Notes: generated by a model from the sequence alone, not told the origin. 41,168 nt of DNA from Citromicrobium sp. (GCA_002729695.1 PBYQ01000002.1:1-41168); one strand, 5' to 3'. Shown: positions 17,561 through 26,650, counted from the stretch's first letter. A program made the numbers and translations.

Positions 17561-18127
17561 TCAATGAGGCTCGACCCAGCCGATCGTGCCATCGTGGCGG
17601 CGGTACACCATATTATGGCGGCCGCTGCCAGCATTTTTGAAGAACAGCGCGTTGGTATCGCGCAGATCGAGCAGCATGACCGCATCGGCGACCGAGACTT
17701 CGGGGATGTCGGTCTTGGTTTCCGCTACCACGGGTGCCGAATCCTCGACCTCGCTATCGTCTTCGTCCGGCGTTGCAGCGAAGATGCGATAGGCGGCCTC
17801 TTCTGCCTCGGGCGAGAGCGCGCGGTCGGTATGCTTGTCGGTCAGGCGCCGCTTGTACCGGCGAAGCTGCTTTTCGAGCTTGGCGGCCGAGGCGTCGAGC
17901 GCCTGGTGGATGTCGTGGGCTTCACCGCGCGACTTGAGCGTCAGGCCCTGCTTGATATGGGCGACGATGTCGCACGAAAAGGCACCGCCCGGCACCTTGC
18001 CGAACGTGGCGTGAGCCGAAATCGCACGGCTGAAATACTTGTCGACGATGCCTGCGAGACGGTCGCTCGCGCTTTCCTGAAGCGCGGCTCCGGTATCGAT
18101 CTGGTGGCCCGAAATCCTGACATCCAT
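17561..18127 (-). CDS. hpf: long-form ribosome hibernation promoting factor
   Basis: Binds the decoding region of idle 70S ribosomes and drives 100S dimer formation in stationary phase. The product has 188 residues, which is the long form. The N-terminal S30AE domain (about 1-105) begins MDVRISGHQID and includes SRGEAHDIHQALDASAAKL. A linker leads to a C-terminal dimerisation domain (about 130-188) with VMLLDLRDTNALFFKNA and MVYRRHDGTIGWVEP. The ATG at 18127 has AAGGAG 11 bases upstream; a TTG at 18136 is too close to that site. It lies downstream of dnaQ. Confidence 0.94.
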   Translation of the reverse strand: MDVRISGHQIDTGAALQESASDRLAGIVDKYFSRAISAHATFGKVPGGAFSCDIVAHIKQGLTLKSRGEAHDIHQALDASAAKLEKQLRRYKRRLTDKHTDRALSPEAEEAAYRIFAATPDEDDSEVEDSAPVVAETKTDIPEVSVADAVMLLDLRDTNALFFKNAGSGRHNMVYRRHDGTIGWVEPH

Positions 18128-18174
18128 GCTCAGCAAATCTCCTTTTTATTCGGCTACCCCGGGGGAGGGCCAGC

Positions 18175-18873
18175 CTACCTATTCCAGATAGGTCTTGCGA
18201 TACGTTCAAGAAAGGCCGCGTGCCGCATCAGTTCCGCCTCGCTTGCGGAATGGGGCCGAGGCGCACGTCGCGGTCGATCTGCCGATGCGGCGAGGGGGGC
18301 CGCGACCGCAATCGAGGAGGCAGTGCTGGCATCCTCGGCGGCCAGAAGGCCCATGGCGATCTGGCGACCGCCGGTCAGTTCGATATAAACTTGCGCCAGA
18401 AGCTCCGCGTCCAGCAGCGCGCCATGGAAAACACGGTGGCTGCGATCGACCCCGTAGCGCGAGCACAGCGCGTCGAGCGAGTGCTTGCCACCGGGGTTCT
18501 TGCGCCGCGCCATTTCCAGCGTGTCGATCTTGCGGGTAAGGCAAATCGGTTCGCGCGCGCAAAGCTCCAGCTCGGCATTGAGGAAAGCGAAGTCGAACCC
18601 GGCATTATGCGCCACCAGCTTGTCGTCGCGGACGAAATCGAGAAACTCGTCGACAGCATCGGCGAAGCGCGGCTTGTCCGCCAAGAACTGCGCGCTCAGG
18701 CCGTGGATCGCCTCGGCTTCGGCGGGCATATCGCGGTCGGGGTTGTAATAGGCGTGGAAGGTTTCGCCGGTCGGCATCCGGTCGATCAACTCGACACACC
18801 CGATCTCGACCATCCGGTGCCCCTGCTTGGGGTCGATCCCGGTGGTTTCGGTATCGAAAATGATTTCTCGCAT
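18175..18873 (-). CDS. dnaQ: DNA polymerase III epsilon subunit (3'-5' proofreading exonuclease)
   Basis: Proofreading subunit of the replicative polymerase. The product has 232 residues. DEDDh exonuclease motifs are ExoI FDTETTG (D7, E9), Exo[12 protein letters not shown] and Exo[19 protein letters not shown]-terminal extension after about residue 175 ends with a segment ([11 protein letters not shown]) that may contact the alpha subunit. The start at ATG 18873 ([12 protein letters not shown]) has GGAGGACG about 12 bases upstream; another ATG at 18894 would add seven residues. It is the last gene of the ppsR-maf-aroE-coaE run. Confidence 0.95.
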   Translation of the reverse strand: MREIIFDTETTGIDPKQGHRMVEIGCVELIDRMPTGETFHAYYNPDRDMPAEAEAIHGLSAQFLADKPRFADAVDEFLDFVRDDKLVAHNAGFDFAFLNAELELCAREPICLTRKIDTLEMARRKNPGGKHSLDALCSRYGVDRSHRVFHGALLDAELLAQVYIELTGGRQIAMGLLAAEDASTASSIAVAAPLAASADRPRRAPRPHSASEAELMRHAAFLERIARPIWNR

Positions 18874-18910
18874 GGCCCGAGTATCGTCCTCCATGGGCCA
18901 ACTGGCAAGG

Positions 18911-19519
18911 TCAGGCGGGGGAGGGGCGCTCGCTTTTCAGTTGAGCGATAAGTTCGGCGACCTCCGCCTCGGTTTCGGCGAGCGACTGGCCGGTATCGAT
19001 CACGTGGTCGGCGCGCGCGCGCTTTTCCTCGTCCGGGGTTTGCAGCGCGAGGATCTGCTCGAATTTCTCCTCGGTCATGCCCTCGCGCGCCAGCACCCGC
19101 TCGCGCTGGACAACATGAGGGGCGGAGACCACCACCACGCGATCGACACCGCCCACGCCGCCTTTTTCGAACAATAGCGGGATGTCGAACACGATGATCG
19201 GCTCGTCGCTGTTATCCGCGAGGAATGCCGCCCGGCGCTGCGCCACCGCAGGGTGCATGATCGCTTCGAGCCGGGCGAGCTCTTCGCGGTTGCCGAACAC
19301 CAGCGCGCCCAGCTTGCTGCGATCGACGCCCTCGGGCCCGGTCGTCCCGGGGAAGGCCGCCTCGATCGCGCCGAGCACCGGGCCGCCCGGCCCCTGCATC
19401 GTGCGGACCTCGGCATCGGCATCGAACACGGGCACGCCGTGCGCCTCGAACATTGCGGCGACCGCCGATTTGCCCATCCCGATCGAACCGGTCAGGCCGA
19501 GGATCAGCGGGCGCGTCAT
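18911..19519 (-). CDS. coaE: dephospho-CoA kinase
   Basis: Final step of coenzyme A synthesis: ATP-dependent phosphorylation of the 3'-hydroxyl of dephospho-CoA. The product has 202 residues. The P-loop is [14 protein letters not shown] near the N-terminus, followed by the family segment [13 protein letters not shown] and [10 protein letters not shown]. The ATG at 19519 overlaps the aroE stop (ATGA). The frame is open upstream within aroE, but that stretch is low-complexity shadow sequence. Confidence 0.95.
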   Translation of the reverse strand: MTRPLILGLTGSIGMGKSAVAAMFEAHGVPVFDADAEVRTMQGPGGPVLGAIEAAFPGTTGPEGVDRSKLGALVFGNREELARLEAIMHPAVAQRRAAFLADNSDEPIIVFDIPLLFEKGGVGGVDRVVVVSAPHVVQRERVLAREGMTEEKFEQILALQTPDEEKRARADHVIDTGQSLAETEAEVAELIAQLKSERPSPA

Positions 19520-20373
19520 GCGGTCAGCAGCGCGCGTAGTTCGGCATCGTGCTGGCGCGGCGGCGGGCTGCCGAAAAATAGCCGAAACGCTTCGGCAGCC
19601 TGCCCGATCAGCATCGCAAGCCCGTCGATGGTTTCGTGCCCCGCTTCGCGAGCGGCGCGCAGGAAGTCCGTTTCGAGCGGGTCGGTGACGATGTCGTAGG
19701 CGATTGCGCCGGGTGGGGCGTGGCTCCAATCGAAAACGAGCGGGGACTTGCCGCGCATTCCCAGCGGGCTCGCATTGATCACGAGATCCAGCAGACCCTG
19801 CCGGTCGTCGAACTCGAAATCGGTCGTCTGCGCGAAATGATCCAGCAAGACGGCATGGTGCTGCGTGGTTTGGGGAAGCCCGGCGATGAGATCCTCCGCC
19901 TGCTCCACACGACGGGCGGCGATGACGAGAGTGAAGTTTTCCCTCGCGAGCGCGTGAGCAATCGCGCGCGCCGCTCCCCCTGCGCCGAGGATGCGCGCCA
20001 TGCGGAAAAGGTGCGGTGACTGCAGCTCTTTGGTCAGCGGTTCGAGAAATCCCGCTGCGTCCGTGTTCGTGCCGGCGAGAAGACGGTCATTGTCCGGATA
20101 GATCGTGTTGACCGCCCCGATCGACGCGGCCGGCTCTTTCACAGATTCCAGATGCGGCTGGACCGTCTGTTTGAGCGGCATGGTCACGTTGCAGCCGCGC
20201 CAGTCCGGGTCCGCTTTTCGCTCGGTCAGGTAATCCGCCACCTCCGCCTCGCTCACCCGCGTGGCGCGATAATCCGCTTCGATGCCGAGTTTCTCCAGCC
20301 AGAAACGGTGGATCGCGGGCGACTTGGACTGGGCAATCGGATCGCCGATCACTTCGGCATAGGGCATCGTCAT
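19516..20373 (-). CDS. aroE: shikimate dehydrogenase
   Basis: NADP-dependent reduction of 3-dehydroshikimate in aromatic amino acid synthesis. The product has 285 residues. The substrate-binding domain has [11 protein letters not shown] and NVTMPLK with the catalytic Lys; the nucleotide-binding loop is GAGGAARA, and VINASPLGM follows. The ATG at 20373 overlaps the maf stop (ATGA), and its stop overlaps coaE in the same way, so translation is probably coupled through maf-aroE-coaE. Confidence 0.95.
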   Translation of the reverse strand: MTMPYAEVIGDPIAQSKSPAIHRFWLEKLGIEADYRATRVSEAEVADYLTERKADPDWRGCNVTMPLKQTVQPHLESVKEPAASIGAVNTIYPDNDRLLAGTNTDAAGFLEPLTKELQSPHLFRMARILGAGGAARAIAHALARENFTLVIAARRVEQAEDLIAGLPQTTQHHAVLLDHFAQTTDFEFDDRQGLLDLVINASPLGMRGKSPLVFDWSHAPPGAIAYDIVTDPLETDFLRAAREAGHETIDGLAMLIGQAAEAFRLFFGSPPPRQHDAELRALLTA

Positions 20374-20957
20374 GACGCCAGTTCGCCCTCTTCGCGAAGC
20401 GCGTCGAGCACCTGAAGCAGCGGCATGCCGAGAATGGTGAAGTGATCGCCGAAGATGCGATCGAACAGCTGTACGCCCATCGCTTCGATGCGGAAGACCC
20501 CGACAGTGTGCCCGACCGCCGGCCATTCGGCAGCGAGATAACCCTCGATGAATTCGTCGCTCAGTTCGCGCACGTGGAGCGCGGCCGCATCGGTGCCCAA
20601 CCAGACGATCCGGCCATCGCGCGCGAGCGCGGCAGCGCTGTGGAGATGCATGACCTTGCCGGAAAAGAAGCGCAGGTGCTCTGCCGCCTCTTCGCGATTC
20701 CGCGGCTTGTCGAAACGCCTCCCATCGACAACCACCAGGCTATCCCCGCCAAGCACGAGCGCACCCGGACTTTCGACCGACACGGCGCTCGCCTTCGCCG
20801 CTGCGAGCGCCTGAGCGATCTCTTCGGGCGAGGCCTCGGACATTTCCGCCTCGAGCGCGCGCTCGTCGACGTCGGCGCCGACCGGCTCGACCGACACACC
20901 CGCAGCTTCGAGCATGGCCCGGCGCGAGGCGCTGTTGGAGGCGAGAATGAGGGTCAG
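20370..20957 (-). CDS. maf: Maf-family nucleotide pyrophosphatase, probable CTG start
   Basis: House-cleaning hydrolase of non-canonical nucleoside triphosphates. The first ATG in frame (20915) would give only 181 residues and lose the conserved Maf N-terminus. The codons just upstream encode [15 protein letters not shown], the expected first strand and (S/T)xSxRR motif. No ATG, GTG or TTG precedes them in frame for at least 15 codons. A CTG at 20957 does: it overlaps the ppsR stop as CTGA, mirroring the ATGA overlaps of the next genes, and has AGGAG eight bases upstream. I therefore annotate 195 residues from CTG. Other family motifs present are [16 protein letters not shown] and the downstream [12 protein letters not shown]. 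Confidence 0.85.
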   Translation of the reverse strand: MTLILASNSASRRAMLEAAGVSVEPVGADVDERALEAEMSEASPEEIAQALAAAKASAVSVESPGALVLGGDSLVVVDGRRFDKPRNREEAAEHLRFFSGKVMHLHSAAALARDGRIVWLGTDAAALHVRELSDEFIEGYLAAEWPAVGHTVGVFRIEAMGVQLFDRIFGDHFTILGMPLLQVLDALREEGELAS

Positions 20958-21790
20958 ATCGGCTTCTCCTGCGGTTTCGCCCGCACGTGATGATCGTTGA
21001 TAAGCTTGATGATCGCCGCCGCGGTCTCTTCGATCGAGCGGCGGGTGACGTCGATCACCGGCCAGTTATTGTCGGCGAACATACGCCGGGCGAAGCGGAT
21101 TTCCTCCTCCACGCGCTCATGCTCGGCATAGCTCGTTTCCGATCCTTCGTTGAGCGAGAGAAGGCGATTACGGCGGATCTGCACCAGCCGCTCGGGAGCG
21201 GTAGTGAGCCCGACGATCAATGGCCCGCTGAGTTCGAACAGCACCGGCGGCGGCGGGCTTTCGATGACCAGCGGAATGTTCGCGACCTTGTACCCGCGGT
21301 TGGCAAGGTAGATACTGGTGGGCGTCTTGGACGTGCGCGAAACACCGGTGAGAAGGATGTCGGCCTTGTGCCAATCGTGGCTTCCGACTCCATCGTCGTG
21401 CGCGATCGTATAGTGGATTGCGTCGACCCGCCGGAAATAGGCATCGTCCATGCGGTGTTGGCGACCCGGTCGCCCGTGCGCCTCCTGGCCGAAACACGTT
21501 TCGAGTACGGCGGTGACTTCGCCCAGCGCATCCACAGCGGGTAACGCGAGCTGGCGACACTTTTCCTCAAGCGCCTTTCGAGTTTCCTCGTTGACCAGCG
21601 TATAGAGAATGAGGCCGGGCGATTTCTCGAGCTCCGGCACGATCCGTTCCAGATGCTGGCGCGAGCGGACCATGGGCCAGAAGTGGCGTACCACATCCAC
21701 CCCTTCGAACTGGGCGAGCGCGGCGTTCGCCACCATCTGCAGCGTCTCGCCAGTCGAATCGGAAAAGAGGTGCAGGTGGGTGCGCGACAA
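20954..21790 (-). CDS. ppsR: bifunctional kinase/pyrophosphorylase (DUF299, PEP synthetase regulator type)
   Basis: Member of the family that reversibly phosphorylates PEP synthase or pyruvate phosphate dikinase. The product has 278 residues. The N-terminal hallmark is [20 protein letters not shown], and the nucleotide-binding loop region is [18 protein letters not shown]. The start codon seems to be TTG at 21790, with no clear ribosome binding site. It is the first gene leftwards from the putative origin and heads the run maf-aroE-coaE-dnaQ. The target enzyme is not encoded in the window. Confidence 0.9.
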   Translation of the reverse strand: MSRTHLHLFSDSTGETLQMVANAALAQFEGVDVVRHFWPMVRSRQHLERIVPELEKSPGLILYTLVNEETRKALEEKCRQLALPAVDALGEVTAVLETCFGQEAHGRPGRQHRMDDAYFRRVDAIHYTIAHDDGVGSHDWHKADILLTGVSRTSKTPTSIYLANRGYKVANIPLVIESPPPPVLFELSGPLIVGLTTAPERLVQIRRNRLLSLNEGSETSYAEHERVEEEIRFARRMFADNNWPVIDVTRRSIEETAAAIIKLINDHHVRAKPQEKPI

Positions 21791-21805
21791 GGCTGCCGTC
21801 CGGGT

Positions 21806-21814
21806 TGTGGAGAA
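21806..21814 (-). promoter_or_regulatory. candidate DnaA box
   Basis: Reads TTCTCCACA on the minus strand, one mismatch from TTATCCACA. It lies near the ppsR end of the putative origin. Confidence 0.5.
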
Positions 21815-22039
21815 GCCTCAGGATAAACCACTTCACCAATGCGAGGACAAGTCCGGCATCAAATTCATGCCCTTTTCGCGCCGCACTTGGACGGGAGTCT
21901 GCCCACAGCAGAACCGGTTTTCGACACCCGTCTGACAAGCGGGATAAGTTTCGATTGACGATGGTACCGCCGCGAGTCGAGGAGCGGATGGAGCCTGCGG
22001 GTTTTCCCGTGGGGCCTGTGGGCCGGAGGGTTATCATCG

Positions 22040-22048
22040 TTGTCCACA
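22040..22048 (+). promoter_or_regulatory. candidate DnaA box
   Basis: Reads TTGTCCACA, one mismatch from TTATCCACA. It is the best box in the gap and lies 22 bp before the A/T-only run. Confidence 0.6.
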
Positions 22049-22070
22049 GGGCCAACTTACTTCAATCATC

Positions 22071-22089
22071 TATTAATATAATTATTATT
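22071..22089. other. A/T-only stretch, probable DNA unwinding element and hemE -10 region
   Basis: Nineteen consecutive A/T bases in an otherwise GC-rich region. It includes a perfect TATAAT at 22077-22082, 24 bases before the hemE ATG. No good -35 hexamer lies 16-18 bp upstream, so the promoter reading is tentative. In Caulobacter the hemE-side promoter and the A/T-rich part of the origin also overlap. Confidence 0.6.
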
Positions 22090-22105
22090 GGGGTTAGAGA
22101 GACCT

Positions 22106-23137
22106 ATGCCCGGTCCGCTTCTCGATTGCCTCCACGGCGAAATGCTCGCCCGTCCTCCCGTCTGGTTCATGCGTCAGGCTGGGCGGTACCTGCCCGAATA
22201 TCGCGTTTTGCGAGAGGAGAAGGGCGGCTTTCTCGATCTGGTTTACGATAGTGAGGCAGCGTGCGAGATCACGCTCCAGCCGATCGATCGGTTCGATTTC
22301 GACGGGGCGATCCTGTTTTCCGATATCCTGATCGTGCCGCACGCCATGGGGCAGCACCTGGAATTCCTGGCGGGTGAAGGCCCCAAGCTGTCGCCGCCGC
22401 TGGTCGAAAGCGAGCTGAGCGATCTTCATGCGGAAACGTCTCGGTACGAGCCCATTTACCAGACCGTGCGCCTGTGCCGTGAACGGCTGGGACCGGACAC
22501 GACGATGCTCGGCTTTGCGGGCAGCCCGTGGACGGTCGCGACTTACATGATCGCGGGCGAGGGCAGCCGCGATCAGCACGAGGCCCGTGCGCTGGCCTAT
22601 CGCGATCCGGCGCGGATGCGCGAGATTATCGGGGCCATCGTCGATCACACCGTCGTCTATCTGCGCGGCCAGATCGATGCTGGGGCAGAAGCGATCCAGC
22701 TGTTCGACAGCTGGGCCGGGAGCCTCGCGCCCGACGAGTTCGATCGCTGGGTGATCGCGCCCAATGCGGCGATCGTCGCAGCGCTGAAAGAGTCGCACCC
22801 GGATACGCCGGTGATCGGTTTTCCCAAGGGCGCCGGCGAGAAGCTGGTCCGCTATGCCGAACGTACGGGAGTGATGGCACTCGGCCTCGACGAGACGATC
22901 GATCCGGTGTGGGCGAACGAGGCTTTGCCCAAGGGAATGCCGGTTCAGGGCAATCTCGATCCGCTGCTTTTGCTCGCGGGCGGCGATCAACTCGACTCGG
23001 CCATCGTGCATATCCTGGAAAGTCTGCGCGGCCGTCCGCACGTCTTCAATCTGGGCCACGGGATTGATCGGCGTACGCCGATTTCGCATGTCGAGCAGGC
23101 GCTCTCCCGTTTGCGCGATTGGCAGCGGTCAGCATAG
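22106..23137 (+). CDS. hemE: uroporphyrinogen decarboxylase
   Basis: Heme pathway enzyme that converts uroporphyrinogen III to coproporphyrinogen III. The product has 343 residues, the normal length. Family signatures are RPPVWFMRQAGRYLPEYR at the N-terminus, the active-site region FDGAILFSDILIVPHAMG with its conserved Asp, GFAGSPWTVATYM and FNLGHGI near the end. I chose the ATG at 22106; a TTG at 22088 would add six residues from the A/T-rich origin side. It is the first gene to the right of the putative origin and is followed closely by hemJ. Confidence 0.96.
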   Translation: MPGPLLDCLHGEMLARPPVWFMRQAGRYLPEYRVLREEKGGFLDLVYDSEAACEITLQPIDRFDFDGAILFSDILIVPHAMGQHLEFLAGEGPKLSPPLVESELSDLHAETSRYEPIYQTVRLCRERLGPDTTMLGFAGSPWTVATYMIAGEGSRDQHEARALAYRDPARMREIIGAIVDHTVVYLRGQIDAGAEAIQLFDSWAGSLAPDEFDRWVIAPNAAIVAALKESHPDTPVIGFPKGAGEKLVRYAERTGVMALGLDETIDPVWANEALPKGMPVQGNLDPLLLLAGGDQLDSAIVHILESLRGRPHVFNLGHGIDRRTPISHVEQALSRLRDWQRSA

Positions 23138-23155
23138 CCGTTAAGGGCTGAGGTA

Positions 23156-23599
23156 ATGCAGGAAACGCTCGCAATGCTCTACTACTGGCTCAAGGCAGGG
23201 CACATCATCTTCATGGTGTTCTGGATGGCGGGGTTGTTCATCCTGCCTCGCCAGCTGGTCTACATGCACTCGGCTGCTCCCGGTTCAGCGGAAGAGAGCC
23301 TGTGGGCACAGCGCACGCGCCAGCTTTCCAAGATCATCCTGCTGCCAAGCATCATCGTCGTGTGGGTGTTTGGCCTTGCGCTGTCGTTCTCGATCGGGGC
23401 GTGGGATCAGGGGTGGTTCCACGCGAAGCTGCTGCTGGTGCTGATCCTCAGCGGTTATCACGGTTACATGGTCGCGCTATCGAAGAAGATGGCGCGCGGC
23501 GAACGTCCTATCGAGGAAAAGCGGCTGCGCCTGATTGGCGAAGCGCCCGCGATCCTGCTTGCGCTGATCGTCGTCCTGGTCGTCGTGAAACCCTTCTGA
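23156..23599 (+). CDS. hemJ: HemJ protoporphyrinogen IX oxidase
   Basis: Membrane heme-pathway enzyme that oxidises protoporphyrinogen IX. The product has 147 residues with four hydrophobic helices. Family-conserved residues are visible as H16 in WLKAGHIIFMVFWMAGLF and K91 in WFHAKLLLVLILSGYH. It starts 18 bp after hemE, so two steps of heme synthesis share a transcript. Confidence 0.93.
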   Translation: MQETLAMLYYWLKAGHIIFMVFWMAGLFILPRQLVYMHSAAPGSAEESLWAQRTRQLSKIILLPSIIVVWVFGLALSFSIGAWDQGWFHAKLLLVLILSGYHGYMVALSKKMARGERPIEEKRLRLIGEAPAILLALIVVLVVVKPF

Positions 23600-23639
23600 T
23601 CTGGAAGGCGCATTCGGGCACCAAGCGGGCTAAGTTCGA

Positions 23640-23668
23640 TTGACCTGAGCGGTCGTTAGACCTATTTC
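23640..23668 (+). promoter_or_regulatory. candidate promoter for rho
   Basis: TTGACC (23640-23645, five of six to the sigma70 -35 consensus) is followed after exactly 17 bp by TATTTC (23663-23668, a weak -10). It lies in the 174-bp gap before rho and would leave a leader of about 100 nt, where rho autoregulation is possible. Confidence 0.45.
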
Positions 23669-23773
23669 GGCGATGACCCAGCCGGGCACTCGCGGCGTTC
23701 TGCCGACACATTCTTTCGCTTTCTCCAAGCCCTACGAAGATTCCGGCGCGGCAAATCTCGGACAAGAAAACAC

Positions 23774-25039
23774 ATGCATCTCAAAGACTTAAAGAAAAAG
23801 GCTCCGGCCGAACTCGTCTCCATGGCCGAAGAGCTGGGGGTCGAGGCCGCGGGCACCATGCGGCGGCAGGACCTGATGTTCTGCATCCTTCGCGAGCTCG
23901 CGGAGGACGAGGAATACAACGAGCAGATCATGGGGATCGGCACCATCGAGGTGCTGCAGGATGGTTTCGGCTTCCTGCGCTCGCCCGAGGCGAACTACCT
24001 CGCCGGGCCTGACGATATCTACGTATCGCCCAACCAGATCCGCAAATGGGGTCTGCGCACCGGTGACACGGTCGAAGGCGAAATACGCGCGCCGCGCGAA
24101 GGCGAGCGCTATTTCGCGCTCACCAAGCTCAGCTCGGTCAACTTCGACGACCCTGAAGCGGTGCGGATGCGCACCAATTTCGACAACCTGACGCCGCTCT
24201 ATCCGGAGCAGAAACTCAACCTCGACACGCTCGACCCTACGGTCAAGGACAAGAGCGCGCGGGTGATCGACATCATCTCGCCGCAGGGCAAGGGCCAGCG
24301 CGCACTGATCGTCGCGCCGCCGCGCACGGGTAAGACCGTGCTGCTGCAGAACATCGCCAAGGCGATCACCGACAACCACCCCGAGGTGTTCCTGCTGGTG
24401 CTGCTGGTCGACGAGCGGCCCGAGGAAGTCACCGACATGCAGCGTTCGGTCAATGGCGAGGTGATCTCCTCGACCTTCGACGAACCCGCGCAGCGCCACG
24501 TGCAAGTCGCTGAAATGGTGATCGAAAAGGCGAAACGCTTGGTCGAGCACAAGCGCGACGTGGTGATCCTGCTCGACTCGATCACGCGTCTTGGCCGTGC
24601 CTACAACACCGTGGTGCCGAGCTCGGGCAAGGTCCTGACCGGTGGTGTCGACGCGAACGCGCTGCAGCGCCCCAAGCGCTTCTTCGGTGCCGCGCGTAAC
24701 ATCGAGGAAGGCGGCTCGCTTTCGATCATTGCCACCGCGCTGATCGATACCGGCAGCCGCATGGACGAGGTCATCTTCGAAGAATTCAAGGGCACCGGTA
24801 ACTCGGAAATCGTCCTCGACCGCAAGGTGGCGGACAAGCGCATCTTCCCCGCGCTCGACGTCGGCAAGTCCGGTACGCGCAAGGAAGAACTGCTGGTTGA
24901 GAAGGACAAGCTCTCCAAGATGTGGGTCCTTCGTCGTATCCTCATGCAGATGGGCACCATCGACTCGATGGAATTCCTGCTCGACAAGATGAAGGATTCG
25001 AAGACCAACGAAGACTTCTTCGACACCATGAATCAGTAG
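23774..25039 (+). CDS. rho: transcription termination factor Rho
   Basis: Hexameric RNA helicase that ends transcripts at Rho-dependent sites. The product has 421 residues, full length. It has an N-terminal helical domain ([20 protein letters not shown]), an RNA-binding cold-shock-like domain with [13 protein letters not shown], the Walker A loop [12 protein letters not shown], Walker [14 protein letters not shown] and the ring-interior stretch [12 protein letters not shown]. Several hairpins in the window lack T-runs, consistent with reliance on factor-dependent termination. The next gene starts four bases after its stop. Confidence 0.97.
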   Translation: MHLKDLKKKAPAELVSMAEELGVEAAGTMRRQDLMFCILRELAEDEEYNEQIMGIGTIEVLQDGFGFLRSPEANYLAGPDDIYVSPNQIRKWGLRTGDTVEGEIRAPREGERYFALTKLSSVNFDDPEAVRMRTNFDNLTPLYPEQKLNLDTLDPTVKDKSARVIDIISPQGKGQRALIVAPPRTGKTVLLQNIAKAITDNHPEVFLLVLLVDERPEEVTDMQRSVNGEVISSTFDEPAQRHVQVAEMVIEKAKRLVEHKRDVVILLDSITRLGRAYNTVVPSSGKVLTGGVDANALQRPKRFFGAARNIEEGGSLSIIATALIDTGSRMDEVIFEEFKGTGNSEIVLDRKVADKRIFPALDVGKSGTRKEELLVEKDKLSKMWVLRRILMQMGTIDSMEFLLDKMKDSKTNEDFFDTMNQ

Positions 25040-25043
25040 GATC

Positions 25044-25562
25044 ATGCGACGCGCCGTCGTTACCGGGGCGCCGGGGTCGGGCAAGTCGACCCTGCTGGCC
25101 GAGGTGGCGCGGCGCGGAATTGCTACGGGGGAGGAGGTCGCACGGGCGATCCTCCAGAGTCCCGGTGGCATGGAGTTGCGTGCGGAGCGGCCGAGCGACT
25201 TCGCGCTCGCCATGCTGGAAGCCCAGCGTGCGTCGTGGGATCGTGCAGGGGAGGGCGATGCCCCGATCCTGTTCGATCGTGGCTTTGCCGATATCGTCGG
25301 GTTCCTGAGGCTGGAAGGGCTCGCCGTTCCGCCCGCGATCGACGACGCTTGCCGAAGATATCGATACGAAGGCCCGGTCTTCCACGCTCCGCCCTGGCGC
25401 GAGATTTACAGACTAGACGACGAACGTATCCAGAGCTGGGAAGAGGCGGTCGATAGCGATGCGGCGGTGCTCGGCGCATGGCGCGATTATGGGTATAACC
25501 CGATCACCTTGCCGTTGTCAGATCTCGTCACCCGCGCAGATTATGTCGTCGAGAGGCTATGA
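25044..25562 (+). CDS. AAA-type ATPase/kinase-like protein
   Basis: The 172-residue product has an N-terminal P-loop TGAPGSGKSTLL and a later DRGFADIVGFL, typical of the AAA_28 group of small nucleotide-kinase-like proteins. The substrate is unknown. It starts four bases after rho, so co-transcription is likely. Its last six bases overlap the end of the convergent NTF2-like gene. Confidence 0.88.
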   Translation: MRRAVVTGAPGSGKSTLLAEVARRGIATGEEVARAILQSPGGMELRAERPSDFALAMLEAQRASWDRAGEGDAPILFDRGFADIVGFLRLEGLAVPPAIDDACRRYRYEGPVFHAPPWREIYRLDDERIQSWEEAVDSDAAVLGAWRDYGYNPITLPLSDLVTRADYVVERL

Positions 25563-25958
25563 AGCGGACGCTTTTTCGAGCTGCGCGGCCATCATTTCCC
25601 AGACCTTGTTCACCGCCTTGATGGGACGGATCATCACTTTGAAATCGGTGATCTTTCCGGCGTCATCGAAAGTGATGATATCGACGCCATTCACCTGGAT
25701 CTCATCGAGTACGCACGCGAATTCGAGCACGGCGTGCGGCCCATCCACAATCTCGCGGACATAGCAGAACTGGCCCTGGCCCAGCGTGGCTGCTGCAGCG
25801 GACAGGTAGGCGACGACAAGCGTGCGGCCTTCCTGCGGTGTGTGCACGACGGGGGAGTGAAACACCGCCCCCTCCGCCACGAGCCGCGCCAGGCGTTCCG
25901 GGTCGGGCGAAGTGGCGAGGGTGTGCCACTCGGCGAGGCCTTGCTGCGTGGGCGTCAT
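25557..25958 (-). CDS. NTF2-like/SnoaL-fold protein
   Basis: The 133-residue product has the cone-shaped NTF2 fold pattern: an N-terminal helix (WHTLATSPDPERLARLVAEGAVFHSP), then strands ending with DIITFDDAGKITDFKVMIRP. Members are small-molecule-binding proteins or isomerases, and no active-site assignment is possible here. Its ATG overlaps the stop of the dienelactone hydrolase gene (ATGA), suggesting linked function. Confidence 0.82.
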   Translation of the reverse strand: MTPTQQGLAEWHTLATSPDPERLARLVAEGAVFHSPVVHTPQEGRTLVVAYLSAAAATLGQGQFCYVREIVDGPHAVLEFACVLDEIQVNGVDIITFDDAGKITDFKVMIRPIKAVNKVWEMMAAQLEKASAS

Positions 25959-26650
25959 CCCAGGTACTCGGCGAAGAATTCCATCGTTCGCTTGTCGGCC
26001 AGCTGTGCGTTTTCCTCATTGCGGCGCTTGCCGAACTGCGTCGCGAAGCCATGGTCCATGCCTTGGTAATCGTGGAGTGTCACCTTGGGGTGATCGTCCA
26101 GCCCTTCGTGCATGGCTTTCTGCGTCTCCTTGTCGACGAAACCGTCCTCGGTCGGGATGTGCAGCATGAGCGGATTGGAAATTGCGTGCTTTTCGCGCAG
26201 CAGCTCGTCGATCCCCACCGCGTAGTATCCGACGGTCGCGTCGGAATCGGTCCGTGCCGCGGTCATGTAGGCAAGCCGCCCGCCGAGGCAGTATCCGACT
26301 GCACCGACCTTCTTGTCGCAATCCTTGCGCGCCCATTTGATCGTGGCTTCGATATCGCGAACGCCGGCGTCCTGATCGAACTTGCCCATCAGATCGAGCG
26401 CCTTCTGGAACTCGGGTTCGATGTCGGGATCGAGTTCGATTCCTTCACCCAGTTGCCAGAAAAGGTCGGGTGCTACGGCGAGATAGCCGTCTTCCGCCAG
26501 CAGATCGCATTTGCGGCGGATGCCCGCGTTGATGCCGAAGATCTCCTGGATCACCACGATGGCTGCGCGAGGGGTGCCCTCCGGTCGCGCGACATAGGCC
26601 ATGAAATCCTTGTCGCCGTCGAGGGTGGTAATCCTTGTCGTCTCGCTCAT
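25955..26650 (-). CDS. dienelactone hydrolase family protein
   Basis: Alpha/beta hydrolase of 231 residues with the cysteine triad of dienelactone hydrolases: C121 in GYCLGG, Asp in TEDGF (about 169) and H200 in GMDHGF. The supporting Glu is E36 in QEIFG. Classic members open dienelactones in chlorocatechol breakdown, but most relatives have other unknown ester substrates. No other aromatic-degradation gene is nearby, so the specific reaction stays open. It diverges from the DUF6489 gene. Confidence 0.9.
   Translation of the reverse strand: MSETTRITTLDGDKDFMAYVARPEGTPRAAIVVIQEIFGINAGIRRKCDLLAEDGYLAVAPDLFWQLGEGIELDPDIEPEFQKALDLMGKFDQDAGVRDIEATIKWARKDCDKKVGAVGYCLGGRLAYMTAARTDSDATVGYYAVGIDELLREKHAISNPLMLHIPTEDGFVDKETQKAMHEGLDDHPKVTLHDYQGMDHGFATQFGKRRNEENAQLADKRTMEFFAEYLG

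Larger units (their letters stand above)
21791..22105. other. oriC: putative chromosomal replication origin oriC
   Basis: This 315-bp gap between divergent ppsR and hemE is the only one over 300 bp in the window. It contains two DnaA-box-like 9-mers, each one mismatch from TTATCCACA (22040-22048 plus strand, 21806-21814 minus strand), and a weaker TCAGGATAA at 21818-21826. An A/T-only run at 22071-22089 next to hemE could serve as the unwinding element. Two GANTC methylation motifs (21895-21899, 21974-21978) are present but not clearly enriched. The Caulobacter origin also lies beside hemE. Flanking genes diverge from this point, and parS-parAB lie within 11 kb. Function is inferred. Confidence 0.8.

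Noticed and set aside
23789..25213. 474-residue open frame on the minus strand
   Set aside because: Antisense to rho, a complete well-conserved gene; a shadow frame produced by GC-rich codon use.
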